From positions 506,999-570,998 of the forward strand of contig CAJNDS010002138.1 in NCBI GenBank assembly GCA_905221605.1: a stretch of DNA of 64,000 nucleotides, in the 5' to 3' direction. The DNA is from Symbiodinium natans (taxonomy: Eukaryota; Sar; Dinophyceae; Suessiales; Symbiodiniaceae). Shown piece after piece: positions 1-9,737 of the stretch (the first letter of the stretch is position 1; every line of letters begins with the position of its first letter). A program made the translations under genes and the position numbers. Under the pieces are notes generated by a model. That model was given only the letters and a program-made list of their open reading frames with translations, did not search any database and was not told the origin of the DNA.

Positions 1-946
1 GCCGCCTTGCTGCCTGCTGTTCTAATTTTGGGGGAAGACTGACACAAGACTTAGACTGGAACCGACTGAGAGGCTTATTTGTTTTACTTGCCACGAAAAG
101 CTGTGAAAGCCAGATCTGGCTTCCCGTGTGTGAAAAAAACGCCGCAACTGGGCCCAAAAATGGCTCCTAAACTTGGGTTCCAATTTGAGGCTCCAACCTG
201 GGTGGCCTTGTATGTTTACACAGGAAATCCAAAATCTAGGGCCCGTTTTCGGTGCCCAGAATTGAGCTGCTTTTGGAACCCATTTGAGTTCAATAATAAT
301 TGAAATCAACTCACAGACAAACAAGATTTTTTCTATTCGATACTGTTTGCATCAAGGAAAACAAAAAACGCCGTCGATACGCGTGTTCTTGGCTTGCTAA
401 ACTTGTCTTTAGCTGGCATTCAAGACAAAGCAGTCTTGCATTGTTCTTTCTCGCACAGTTAGAGAGAGTTCCGGTTCCAAACAAGTTCACACTTTGCCGC
501 CTTGCTGCCTGCTGTTCTAATTTTGGGGGAAGACTGACACAAGACTTAGACTGGAACCGACTGAGAGGCTTATTTGTTTTACTCGCCACGAAAAGCTGTG
601 AAAGCCAGATCTGGCTTCCCGTGTGTTAAAAAAACGCCGCAACTGGGCCCAAAAATGGCTCCTAAACTTGGGTTCCAATTTGAGGCTCCAACCTGGGTGG
701 CCTTGTATGTTTACACAGGAAATCCAAAATCTAGGGCCCGTTTTCGGTGCCCAGAATTGAGCTGCTTTTGGAACCCATTTGAGTTCAATAATAATTGAAA
801 TCAACTCACAGACAAACAAGATTTTGTCTATTCGATACTGTTTGCATCAAGGAAAACAAAAAACGCCGTCGATACGCGTGTTCTTGGCTTGCTAAACTTG
901 TCTTTAGCTGGCATTCAAGACAAAGCAGTCTTGCATTGTTCTTTCT
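1..946. repeat. 495-bp tandem repeat, two units
   Basis: The block starting at 1 restarts almost unchanged at 496, giving a 495-bp period. The second unit is cut at about 946, where it runs into a different sequence. Short ORFs of 74-109 codons recur on both strands because the unit recurs; none has recognisable protein character. I see no gene here. Confidence 0.9.
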
Positions 947-1165
947 CGCACTGTGGAGGTCACTTCGGCTTCCCTACCTTTTTGGGGTTGATTTCTTGCC
1001 CTCTTTTTGTCTCTCCAAATCCACACACCTTTCACCACCCGCATACTTCCACACTTGAACAGCCAGCAGAACCCAGCCGACATACACGCAAACACACGAA
1101 GCCACTTTGCACCCACAAAATGACACACACCCACACTCCATGACACACACGACTCTCTGACCCAC

Positions 1166-1984
1166 AAAACGTCGAACTACAACCACACACACCCATTCAC
1201 AATGAAACCCAAGTGAACACACAAAGACACCACTGCAAGGTGTCACTTCTGAGACTCCATGCCTTACCACCCTTTGCCCACTTTGCAACCACAAATGCTC
1301 ACACACACACACATCCACAACACTCTTGCACATGCACCTCAGAAAACAGCCGAAACCACAACACGCACATTCTCATTCTCATGAATATCTTTCAGTTCCG
1401 ATTGCGATTTTTTTCACTGTCTTTCTGGTCAATCGACAGCTTTCCAGGCTAACAGCACTCACCAAAACACTTGCTAAACGATCTGTTTGTGTTTTGGTTC
1501 TGGGCGGTTTCTCGGAACTCTCTCTCTGAAAGCTTGCGACTTAACCGAGAGATCATCCGGACAAAAAACAAAGAAAACATTGAACAAAAGCAAGAGAAAA
1601 ATTCTGCTCAGACGGACAAAGGCAATTTGAACTGAAAAAAAACTTGCTGTGTTGAATCTGCTGCTGAATCTTTCAAAAAAAAAACATTGAAAAAAAACAT
1701 ATCATACTGACCTCTCATCATGGCCAGCCTCGATTTTCCTTTCATTCGACTTTTTTTGACAAAGCTTTGACTGGGTCTTGTCTTTGATTTTCCAAAATGG
1801 CCAAACAGAAATTCAAGGACAGAAAATAAACTCTGCCTTTCAGGCTGGGGTGCCCTCAATTCTTTGTCTTTCGTTTTGGTTGCGTTTGCAATTCTTCCTT
1901 GGATTCAGCACCATTCAACGAATTTCCCAAATTTCTAAAGTCTCCGAAAAATGTTGAAAAACCTCAAAATCAACACTTAATCAG
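1166..1984. other. No gene seen; CA-rich then A/T-rich spacer
   Basis: This stretch holds CA-rich sequence, poly-A/poly-T runs near 1636-1700, and no ORF with protein-like composition. It separates two copies of the dispersed repeat block. Confidence 0.6.
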
Positions 1985-2650
1985 TTAAATTTGTAAAAGC
2001 TGTGAAAGCCAGATCTGGCTTCCTGTGTGAAAAAAACGCTGCAACTGGGCCCAAAAATGGCTCCTAAACTGGGGTTCCAATTTGAGGCTCCAACCTGGGT
2101 GGCCTTGTCTGTTTGCACAGGAAATCCAAAATCTAGGGCCCGTTTTTGGTGCCCAGAATTGAGCTGCTTTTGGAACCCATTTGAGTTCAAACAATTAAAA
2201 TCAACTCACAGACAAACAAGATTTTGTCTATTCGATACTGTTTGCAACAAGGAAAACAAAAAACGCTGTCGATACGCGTGTTCTTGGCTTGCTAAACTTG
2301 TCTTCAGCTGGCATTCAAGACAAAGCAGTCTTGCATTGTTCTTTCTCGCACTGTGAAGGTCACTTCGACTTCTCTACCTTTTTGGGGTTGATTTCTTGCC
2401 CTCTTTTTGTCTCTCCAAATCACACACCCTTCACCACCCGCATCTTCCACACTTGAACAGCCAGCAGAACCCAGCCGGACACGCAACACAAAGCCACTTT
2501 GCACCCACAAAATGACACACACCCACACATGACACACACGACTCTCTGACCCACAAAAACGTTGGTTTCTTGAAACTCTCTCTCTGAAAGCTTGCGACTC
2601 AACCGAAATCACCCGGACAAAAAAAACAAAGAAAACATTGAACAAAAAGG
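1985..2650. repeat. Dispersed third copy of the 5' repeat block
   Basis: From 1990 the sequence repeats the block that begins near 591: the end of the 495-bp unit and then the CA-rich stretch that follows it (947-1165 recurs at 2347-2560). About 340 bases of the first copy (1170-1510) are missing. It is in the same orientation and only slightly diverged. Non-coding. Confidence 0.85.
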
Positions 2651-3296
2651 CTTGTCCAGTGGCTTGTGGCAGTCCACTGTGCGCATCCACACATATTTGG
2701 TGGTAGGGCATGTGGGACACTGATTTTGTTTCCATCAAGCCAGTTAAAAAAATATGTTGACTCTGCATCTTTCTTTCTCTGTTCTGCTTTCCAAGAAGCC
2801 TTGCAGGCATGGGCCGCAGCTGCTAAGCTGCACGGACGTGGAAACGGCCAGGCTTGCCCAGCCGGCCTGAATGCGTTCCTGGACATCACGCTGCAGGGCA
2901 CACAGACACTGGGCAAACGCACTGTCAAGAATTTAGGCCGGACCTCCCCCTGCCCATTTTCTTCACGCCATCCGGCTTGCTCTTGCAGCCTCGGTGGCCT
3001 ACCAAAACATTGAATTTTTGGTCAGTTTTGAACTTGGAATGGCCTGACACTTCTTACAGAAATGGCTGTTTTCTGGCGAGTGTTGCCCCTAGATGCTTGC
3101 TCTCCTCGCCCTGTGCTGCGCCTGTGGAAGTGAACACTGCAGCAACCTCGCTGGAGGTCGTCAGCATCTCTTCCGAAACTAACGAAGGCTCTTCCTGCCC
3201 CATGGATGACATGTCAGACGCGGAGGACGAACCCGAGAGGTGAATGATTGGCGCTTCTCGGAGCTGCGAACCACTGACCTTGCAGCTTTGCGAGAA
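2651..3296. other. Non-repetitive stretch, possible exon end
   Basis: A plus-strand frame ending with TGA near 3243 has an acidic, serine-rich tail (DDMSDAEDEPER) that could be the end of a host exon. No domain is recognisable and no start is supported. Otherwise I see nothing. Confidence 0.25.
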
Positions 3297-3560
3297 GTGG
3301 ATGTTCCCTCTCTCTTGTATCTGTGTTTCAAAACTGGCTTCTGTTGTGGCGTAGTCTCTGGTTGTGGGGGCAAGTCCTTCCTCTCTGATTTGGCGGAAAC
3401 TCGTCTTAAAACGCGGTCCTGAGGGCTTAGGGCTGGCTTTTAGAAGGGTCCAAAGTGCCTGTAAAATGCGCGGGGGTCGGAGTTTCTTCAATTGGGTCCG
3501 CCTAGGGCAGAGACTGTGGTTCTGCGTGCAGAGACTTGAGTCTGGGAACAGGGAACCCCA
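3297..3560 (-). repeat. Dispersed repeat lying 3' of the dioxygenase gene
   Basis: This segment recurs near 36275-36462 and 55725-56080 in the opposite orientation. Here and at 55.7 kb it directly follows the 3' end of a dioxygenase ORF. The layout suggests a shared 3' flank or untranslated region moving with the dioxygenase gene as a unit. Confidence 0.7.
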
Positions 3561-4170
3561 GGGATGTCAATTCTTCGCAATTTTCATTTGAGCAACGCTT
3601 AAAAGCGGTGGGAGTGTATGCCGCAATGGCCCACATGTGACCAACGTGTGGCTCGACTTTGTGGAACCGGCGCGCGTCAAAGGACACTGGATTGTCGTGC
3701 ATGTCCAGCCAGGATCCGCGAAGCTGATGAATTTTGTTTTTCATCACAACTTCGTCCAGTGACGTGCCTTGTTCATCTTCAATCCAGACTTTGCCTCCAG
3801 CAAAGCTGCCCAGTGCGATCGCATAATTTGGCATGTCGATCATGTTCCCCATGTCGCGGTGGAGTCCTATGTGAGGGTTCAGAATCACTGCGAGGGAAGT
3901 CCATTTTCCATTTGGAAAGCGATCTCGCAAGAAATGATTGACTGCGACACATGCTTCTTTCATGGCGGATGCTTTCGACATGCAAGGGGTGTTGCCTCCA
4001 AAAGCATACAGTCCTAGGGTGCAGTAAATGTCATATGATCCCGAGCCAATGCCTCGTTGGCGTCCGCGATGCTTCCATTGTAGTGACCAACACTCCAGCA
4101 GGTTAACCAGATTTTGCTCAGAAGGATTTTGCGTGACAGCTTCACAGGCAGCTGACAGCCCAGAGCTCAT
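3502..4170 (-). CDS. 2OG-Fe(II) dioxygenase-like protein, stand-alone
   Basis: This 222-residue protein starts at an ATG 20 bases beyond the integrase stop and on the same strand. The family signature is visible: H104-x-D106 (context IGLHRDMGN), a GSFAGGKVWIED strand, and a distal H170 in FHKVEPH, followed by an AIAAYTP strand and a terminal LGFPVP motif. These match residues 175-330 of the retroelement polyprotein at 9738-13907 motif for motif. Such enzymes use Fe(II) and 2-oxoglutarate to oxidise substrates; the TET/JBP and AlkB branches act on DNA bases, but the substrate here is unknown. The position of the 2OG-binding arginine (R305 in the retroelement copy) holds methionine (GHMW), so activity is uncertain. 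Related copies lie at 39592-40073, 55606-55792 and 57213-57739. Confidence 0.7.
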   Translation of the reverse strand: MSSGLSAACEAVTQNPSEQNLVNLLECWSLQWKHRGRQRGIGSGSYDIYCTLGLYAFGGNTPCMSKASAMKEACVAVNHFLRDRFPNGKWTSLAVILNPHIGLHRDMGNMIDMPNYAIALGSFAGGKVWIEDEQGTSLDEVVMKNKIHQLRGSWLDMHDNPVSFDARRFHKVEPHVGHMWAIAAYTPTAFKRCSNENCEELTSLGFPVPRLKSLHAEPQSLP

Positions 4171-4189
4171 TTATCATGCATGAAAAGAA

Positions 4190-5200
4190 TCAGGGCGGGG
4201 CAGCAGGCCCTGGATTGAAGTCTCGCAGTTGCCTGATTGCCAGTGGTACTGGCGGGCGGGTGAGTCTCGCTTTGGGCTCAGCGCTTCCGCGGGGCACGGG
4301 TAAGGCATGCTTTAGCAAGGTCTCGGAGCCATCGGTGGCCCTGACCATCATGCTGTCGTAGGATGCCACATCCTTGGCGGTTCCATATTGGGGCTCAAAG
4401 CTTCGTCGCGCATTGGTTGGGGCCCGGAAGGCTCCCATCTCCTCCAGTCTCTCTTGCCTGCGCCGGGTGAGCTGCATGTTGTGCTGGAACTTTTTGGCAT
4501 TGTCCTGGTACAATCGGAACATGGTGGATTTTTGGTGCTCCACATCCTCGGGGGCCGCATGCACGGCCTCGTGTGGCCGGCGGTTGTAGGCCAAGGTTGC
4601 GTCAGGCAGGTGCTCGCTCCAGTTGCCCCCATGCCGGGCCACGTCGCTGGCCAGGTCCCGTTTCAAGGTTTGGATGGTTCTATCTACCACTGCCAGAGCG
4701 TTCCGATCCGAGGGGTCCTTCACTCTGTGCACCACGGGGTCCGGCAGCGCCCCCTCCAGGCCATTGAATTCAACCCCTTGATCCGTGGACACAACATAAT
4801 TGGTTTCCTCCTCCACCAGCTTCGGGATGATCTCCCGGGCTGCTGCCGAGACCGTCTCTGTCTTCTTGTCGGGCAGGGCTTTGGTCACTGCTTCTCGGGT
4901 GAAAACGTCCGAGACAATCAGCCCGTACTTGTTGGCCCCCCGAGTGTTGACGTTGAAGTCGATCAAATCAGCTTGCAGCCGATCGTTGGGGCCCTCGGCC
5001 GCACTCTTGCCTAAAGACCGGGGCTTGGGGGCCAAAATCTGCCTGGCCACGTCGTCCCGCAAAGCTCGCGCGGCTCGGGCATAGGTCATGCCCGGCCGGT
5101 CCGGGAATTCCCGCCGTGCCAGCTGGTGCAGCTTCCGCACATCGCGGACCGAGAAGTCCGCGGCCAGCTGCCGGAATAGGTTCACGTTCTCCGCGTCCAT
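4190..5200 (-). CDS. Retroviral-type (RVE) integrase of the PLV
   Basis: This 336-residue protein starts at ATG, 7 bases beyond the fibre stop. It has an N-terminal helical region, then an RNase H-fold catalytic core: first acidic residue in LQADLIDF, second in STDQGVEFNG, and a third block DRTIQTLKRDL. At the third position the usual glutamate is aspartate, with 32 residues between the second and third acids. An SH3-like tail follows (FEPQYGTAKDV). Polinton and PLV integrases insert the viral genome into host chromosomes. The reading frame is complete here, while copy 2 (40086-41072) has several indels. The D-for-E change is present in both copies, so it predates the duplication. Confidence 0.88.
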   Translation of the reverse strand: MDAENVNLFRQLAADFSVRDVRKLHQLARREFPDRPGMTYARAARALRDDVARQILAPKPRSLGKSAAEGPNDRLQADLIDFNVNTRGANKYGLIVSDVFTREAVTKALPDKKTETVSAAAREIIPKLVEEETNYVVSTDQGVEFNGLEGALPDPVVHRVKDPSDRNALAVVDRTIQTLKRDLASDVARHGGNWSEHLPDATLAYNRRPHEAVHAAPEDVEHQKSTMFRLYQDNAKKFQHNMQLTRRRQERLEEMGAFRAPTNARRSFEPQYGTAKDVASYDSMMVRATDGSETLLKHALPVPRGSAEPKARLTRPPVPLAIRQLRDFNPGPAAPP

Positions 5201-5206
5201 TTTATA

Positions 5207-5565
5207 TCACGAGCGCTTCTTGCCCTTCTTCTCAAGAGCCTCCACACGGGCCTGGAGCCCCTGGCAGACTCCCCACAAAACGCAGCACATGCGGTTGTAG
5301 TCAAGAGTAATGAGCTCTCCGAGCTCCTCGTCCACGAGCTTGCCACACAGGGCCTGGCCCACGGGCCCCGTCTCCAGCACCTCGTTGGCGATGAAACCCA
5401 ACGTACGCTTCTGGCTCCCCTCGGTCCGCCGGTACCACTTGGGTGCCACGGCGTCGAAGAGCTGCTGCAGCTCCTCGAGCCCCGCGGGCTCCAGGCTGTG
5501 CTTCAGCTTCTCGTCCGAGAGATTTTGGAACCCATAGGTCACGATCACCTCCCCGTCATTGGCCC
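5207..5565 (-). pseudogene. C-terminal S74-type chaperone part of the PLV fibre, cut off by the retroelement
   Basis: This is the end of the fibre gene whose main part lies at 14754-17985. It resembles intramolecular chaperone (peptidase S74) domains: SDEKLK near the start, LGFIANEV in the middle, then LDYNRMCCVLWGVCQGL and a coiled coil ending in a lysine-rich tail. In S74 proteins this domain drives trimerisation and is then cleaved off. The first few residues of the open frame come from the retroelement end. Copy 2 holds the same domain at 41079-41372 with no insertion, which shows the two parts were once continuous. Confidence 0.7.
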
Positions 5566-5657
5566 GTATCATGTACTTGTTCATGTATGTTTTATAAACT
5601 ATGTTCGTGCGTCATTTTGGCTCTAGAGTGGTGCTTGCTAGCGAGAAAGTCAAGTTT
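5566..5657 (+). repeat. Split direct repeat A1 (left end)
   Basis: This 92-bp sequence is repeated, identical by eye, at 14123-14214 (A2). It contains a TTTTATAAA motif near 5589 and, at 5611-5626, a 16-mer matching 14 of 16 bases at the 3' end of the dinoflagellate spliced leader. Confidence 0.9.
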
Positions 5658-5793
5658 TTTGTCACATTCTTGCTTGCATGTGAGTCGCATTTGCTTTGGT
5701 CGTCATACAATATTTTGCGGTAGCTTTGCATTTTACACTACCAGTTTTGAACCGTTCTCCGGGGGTGAGCGGGAACACTCCACAAGTGAGTGC

Positions 5794-6099
5794 ATGGAAG
5801 AGTCGTGTGCCCGACTTGACAGTTCGCCGGCACAGCTGCAGTTGCAAATCCACGAGTTGCACAGCCAGATTGAGCATCTTAGATCTTATACGGCTTTTTT
5901 GGAGCAGCGCTTGCATCGTATTGAGCAGGAAGATCAGAGGGTTCGCCGGGACCTGCGTGGCCAGAGAAGCACCTCTAGCATAGGCTGCCTTTCGGTTCGG
6001 CTCTTGCACCTTGAGAGTTGCTTCAACTTTCTTGTGCGTGCAGTTCAGAACAGCTTCCCAAGGCCTCCAGGTTTTTGGCAAAGCTTGATTGAAGACTAG
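5794..6099 (+). CDS. Small coiled-coil protein at the 5' end of the retroelement
   Basis: The first good ATG after A1 opens a 101-residue ORF ending 11 bases before the recombinase ATG. Residues 10-55 have a heptad-like pattern (QLQIHELHSQIEHLRSYTAF and after) typical of a coiled coil, with a basic stretch following. No family is recognised. It could be a Gag-like assembly or RNA-binding subunit, or leader sequence read by chance. The tight spacing to the next gene favours a real ORF. Confidence 0.45.
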   Translation: MEESCARLDSSPAQLQLQIHELHSQIEHLRSYTAFLEQRLHRIEQEDQRVRRDLRGQRSTSSIGCLSVRLLHLESCFNFLVRAVQNSFPRPPGFWQSLIED

Positions 6100-6110
6100 A
6101 GGGTTGCAGG

Positions 6111-8141
6111 ATGAAACGCCCGACGGATCCTGATGATAAGCACTTCAGTAAAGCAAAGAGCAAGTGTGCACCACCACCCCTGGGGGGGCTTGCGCTACCA
6201 GTTGACAAACCTAAAGGAACCGCTCCCCCTCTGCCGGCGGCAGGTCTTGCCCAACCTTTGTACTCCCAGGGACGACGCATTGAGCCAGTTCCACGTGCCG
6301 GGCAACCTCTGCCCGTTCCTGTTGCGGCATCCAGCAGGAGCAATTGTGATTCCGATGCTGAAGAAGAATCAGCCAGACACTTTGCCAGGTTTCGGCAGTC
6401 CTTCGCAGAATCCAACCAACAGCGGCAAAGTACTTCATCGTTTCTCTTGAAAGCTGCCCCGAAGCGAAAGCCAGCAAAGGCGGCCGATCCCCACCATCCC
6501 AAGTTCCAGCAGATTGCAGGTTTCTCCCAGATGGCCTTGTCACTGTTTTGGGGTGTGCTTGTTTTTATGGGTGATTGTAGTGGATTGTTCAAGCAGATTC
6601 AGTGCTCCGAATTTGCCAGTCATCACACCTCGCGAATTCTTTCCGGGTATGCCACGAACACGGTGCTCCGTTACCTGGCAGCTTGGTCACACTTTGTGGC
6701 GAACCTTGAAGGGCTAGGCCTCTGTTTTGGCAATCTTGATAGTGTTATGATGGCAGACATACTTGTCACCATGTCCCTGGAGAAGCATGGAGACCCTACT
6801 CTGGGTTCAAGCTGTTGCATGACAATCAAAGCACTTCGTTGGCTATGCAAAGTCGCAGAATGTACAATCTTATCGTGCGCGTATGAAAAAGTGATTGATT
6901 CTTTTCTGAAGTCAAAAATTCCTCGTGAACGCCGTGAGAGTTTCCCACTACCCACTTGGGTGCTCCAGCTGTGGGAAAGGCGCATCTTGATGAAGCAGGC
7001 ATCATTCCTTGAAGTGGTTGTGCTTGGTGGTTTTTTGGTTGCTGCCTGGGGTTCATTGCGATTTGCAGATCTTCAACGTGTGGAGTGGAGTTCATTATCT
7101 TTTGACTTACATGTCCTTCGTGGTACGTGTTATGCGACCAAAACATGTCACACCGGGCAGCCCTGGGGCATCCTTGCGTCAGGTATTCTGTCTCGTGGGA
7201 CGCATTCTTGGGTTAGCAAATACCTGCATGCCCTTGACAGGCTAGCTACAATGCATGTTCGAAACCACCCAGATTCGTGGCTTCCATCGTTCTTGCTTCC
7301 AGCAGTGCAAGGCGACAGCTTCATGTTCCCCCTGCAAGCTATGAGCTATGCTGAGGCGCTGAGGTGGTTGAGGCATTTTCTCCTCATGCCTTGGGCATCC
7401 GCACCACCAGAGGTACCGCCCCTCAATTTCACAGTGCACAGTCTCAAAGCCACTATGCTTTCCATGTCCCTTCAAGTCAATGTTGATGAGGTTGATAGGA
7501 AACGTCAAGGGCACCACCGCATAAGCAGCTCCGCTCTTTATTCCCGTGATGATGTTCATGGCATGCTTCGGTGCCAATCTTGCATTCGTGATAGCATCCG
7601 CACAGGCTTCCGATTTTTGGTCCCCCAGCACAGAGGAGGGCAGCAGCCCTTGACACCAGCGTACATCCCGCCGGAAGCCTTCTCTAAGGACTACGAGTTT
7701 GAACCCTTCCAGTGGTTCTCGTTTCCACTTGATGGCAGTGACGATTTGCTTCAAAGCAGTAATGGGAGTTGGGAGGTCGCAGAAAATCAAATAGTCACCC
7801 CTGATCCAGATATAGAGGTGCTGGACAAAGATCTCGTGTACCACTCCGACCCAGGATCTTCAGATGAGAGCGATGAGGAACCTTCGGGACCCCCGGCCGA
7901 AGAGCACGACTTAGGTGAGCCTGAGGAATTCTTGCTGGGCTCCTGCACCGCGGTGTTGCATGTGCTCTGCCCTTCAGATGCTTTGTCAGGCACTCTTGTC
8001 AATGGGACATATATGCGTGCAAAGTGTGGTGCCACTCTTCCGGCCGATCGGCTCATGATCCACACGTCAGTACCATCTTCGTGTCGGTTGTGCAGACGCA
8101 GTGCATGCTTGGCAGCTTTATCTTGTTGTTCCGAGGAGTGA
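6111..8141 (+). CDS. Tyrosine recombinase of the retroelement
   Basis: The protein is 676 residues from ATG. Residues 1-130 are proline-rich and low in structure. Residues 165-260 look like a core-binding helical domain (SGYATNTVLRYLAAW). The catalytic set is visible in order: R317 (GSLRFADL), a likely beta-hairpin lysine K344, H443-x-x-K446 (HSLK), H468/H469 (QGHH) and nucleophile Y477 (SSALYSRDD). An acidic tail and a cysteine-rich C-terminus follow. These enzymes recombine the circular cDNA of YR retroelements into the genome without target duplication, which agrees with the insertion scar. All key residues are present, so it may be active. Confidence 0.88.
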   Translation: MKRPTDPDDKHFSKAKSKCAPPPLGGLALPVDKPKGTAPPLPAAGLAQPLYSQGRRIEPVPRAGQPLPVPVAASSRSNCDSDAEEESARHFARFRQSFAESNQQRQSTSSFLLKAAPKRKPAKAADPHHPKFQQIAGFSQMALSLFWGVLVFMGDCSGLFKQIQCSEFASHHTSRILSGYATNTVLRYLAAWSHFVANLEGLGLCFGNLDSVMMADILVTMSLEKHGDPTLGSSCCMTIKALRWLCKVAECTILSCAYEKVIDSFLKSKIPRERRESFPLPTWVLQLWERRILMKQASFLEVVVLGGFLVAAWGSLRFADLQRVEWSSLSFDLHVLRGTCYATKTCHTGQPWGILASGILSRGTHSWVSKYLHALDRLATMHVRNHPDSWLPSFLLPAVQGDSFMFPLQAMSYAEALRWLRHFLLMPWASAPPEVPPLNFTVHSLKATMLSMSLQVNVDEVDRKRQGHHRISSSALYSRDDVHGMLRCQSCIRDSIRTGFRFLVPQHRGGQQPLTPAYIPPEAFSKDYEFEPFQWFSFPLDGSDDLLQSSNGSWEVAENQIVTPDPDIEVLDKDLVYHSDPGSSDESDEEPSGPPAEEHDLGEPEEFLLGSCTAVLHVLCPSDALSGTLVNGTYMRAKCGATLPADRLMIHTSVPSSCRLCRRSACLAALSCCSEE

Positions 8142-8510
8142 GCTGGAATGTTCGTGTCAGAAAAGTGTGGTTGTTGCTTTGCGTATGCATCAATGAAACA
8201 GCAGGCTGTCATGTTGCACATGTCCACCAAGGGTTAGATTGTGGCTATGATCTTGACATGCTTTTGGTGTTTCTGCAGGCAGGCGCTCGATTGGGCTAGC
8301 AAATCCCCAAGGAAAGATCTTTAGGGGTGTAGCGTCTTGCAAGAGTTTCACGTGGTATTCAGAAGATGCCCAGGAAGTCTCGTACATGTCAGATTCGTTG
8401 CTTAGCATGCTCATCTAGCTCACGAGAACAAAGCTTTGTCTTCCTATCTAAGAATCACATATTGGTCTAGCGCTAAACACCAACATTAGCCCTGCGGTAT
8501 CTTGCATGTA
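8142..8510 (+). other. Inter-ORF spacer in the retroelement
   Basis: No ORF of note lies in these 369 bases between recombinase and Gag-like genes. The length is enough for a promoter, internal ribosome entry or trans-splice acceptor, but I see no decisive motif. Confidence 0.4.
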
Positions 8511-9722
8511 ATGGCTGATTCCGAGTTGGAGAGTGCACTGGCGAAGGAAGGCTTGGCAGCAGAGGTCATCAAAGTGGCCACGGAAGGGGGCTGGACAGCC
8601 TCGGCGTTCAAACACGTTGTTGAAACTCAGGCAGAAGTTGAGGGAGCCATCCCCGAGATCTTCCCAGGTCAGATTTTGTCTCGGTTGCAGATAGCCCAGA
8701 TCAAAGCAGCGTGGGCGGGCATGCAAACATCCAGTTCCTCTAGTGCTCTACCGGCCCCTGTCAACGCAGATCCTACTTTGGAGACATGGGTAGAGAGTTT
8801 TGCTCCCAAAATTGCATCCACGAAGCTGTCCGAAATGAAGCGCCAATTCCTCGCAAATTACCCAAGTGAGGTCTTGAATCCATCTACTCTACCCTCTTTG
8901 AGGCTGATTTCCCTCGCAGCTCATCAAGAGGCACGTTCGGAGTATAAATGGATAGCTTGGAAACATCGCATGACGGAAGAGAAAGCTTCGGAGTTGTTAA
9001 TTGCCAGACCCCACAAACAGCCCAAGCTCGAAATGCTGGGTCTTTCCAGCTTGCTCCTTGATGATCCGCCTACAATCGAAGTGACCGATGCCAATATGGG
9101 TATCAGTGGCATCCAGCGAATCTTGGCAGTGCATGACGTTGCGTTGGCCATGGTTGGCTCTGCTCACCTTGCCCGCCTTAAAGCCTACAGCTGCAAGTTC
9201 GTCCAGCTTGTGTCCCAGCGTTTCGACCCAACATCAGGCCTGCGTGCACCGACAATCCTAGAAGCGCAACAGGCAGATTGTCGGATTTGGCAGAGCATCC
9301 ATTCTTTAGTCAGTGAGAAAGCTTGGAGCTTGAATGACGCGTTGCATGAGTTCACTGAAATCAGAGGTGAGCTTAGCACCTTGCTGCAGGCTCGTCCGAA
9401 AGCTTTGTTCATCCCCCGCGGCCCCGATCTCAAAGGCAAGGGGAAGCAGGTCGGCCAATGGAAAGGCCTCGGCAAGGGCCAGGGCCGGGGCAAAGAAAAG
9501 GGCGGTAAGCCCAAGGGCGCTCCAGGGAGACACATCACCTTCGTGAAAGAGATCCAAGTGGGATCTGAGAAGAAAGGGCTGTGTGTCCAGTGGCAGATTG
9601 GCCGCTGCACAAGGGGAGGCTCCTGCCCCTTTGTTCATGCATGTGCATACCCCAAGCAGGATGGATCAGCGTGTGGGAGCAAGTCGCACACAGCCTCTCA
9701 GCATGAACAGACGCCTCACTGA
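8511..9722 (+). CDS. Gag-like protein with CCCH zinc finger
   Basis: From the ATG at 8511 this is 403 residues. A TTG codon in frame at 8502 is a less likely start. The first 300 residues are helical with no recognised fold. A lysine/glycine-rich basic segment follows (KGKGKQVGQWKGLGKGQG), then a CCCH finger C-x7-C-x5-C-x3-H (LCVQWQIGRC to CPFVH). Basic tracts plus zinc fingers are typical of retroelement nucleocapsid proteins that bind their RNA. The TGA stop at 9720-9722 is in the same frame as the polyprotein downstream, with no other stop between, so readthrough could make a Gag-Pol fusion. Confidence 0.75.
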   Translation: MADSELESALAKEGLAAEVIKVATEGGWTASAFKHVVETQAEVEGAIPEIFPGQILSRLQIAQIKAAWAGMQTSSSSSALPAPVNADPTLETWVESFAPKIASTKLSEMKRQFLANYPSEVLNPSTLPSLRLISLAAHQEARSEYKWIAWKHRMTEEKASELLIARPHKQPKLEMLGLSSLLLDDPPTIEVTDANMGISGIQRILAVHDVALAMVGSAHLARLKAYSCKFVQLVSQRFDPTSGLRAPTILEAQQADCRIWQSIHSLVSEKAWSLNDALHEFTEIRGELSTLLQARPKALFIPRGPDLKGKGKQVGQWKGLGKGQGRGKEKGGKPKGAPGRHITFVKEIQVGSEKKGLCVQWQIGRCTRGGSCPFVHACAYPKQDGSACGSKSHTASQHEQTPH

Positions 9723-9737
9723 TTCGAACCTACCCTT

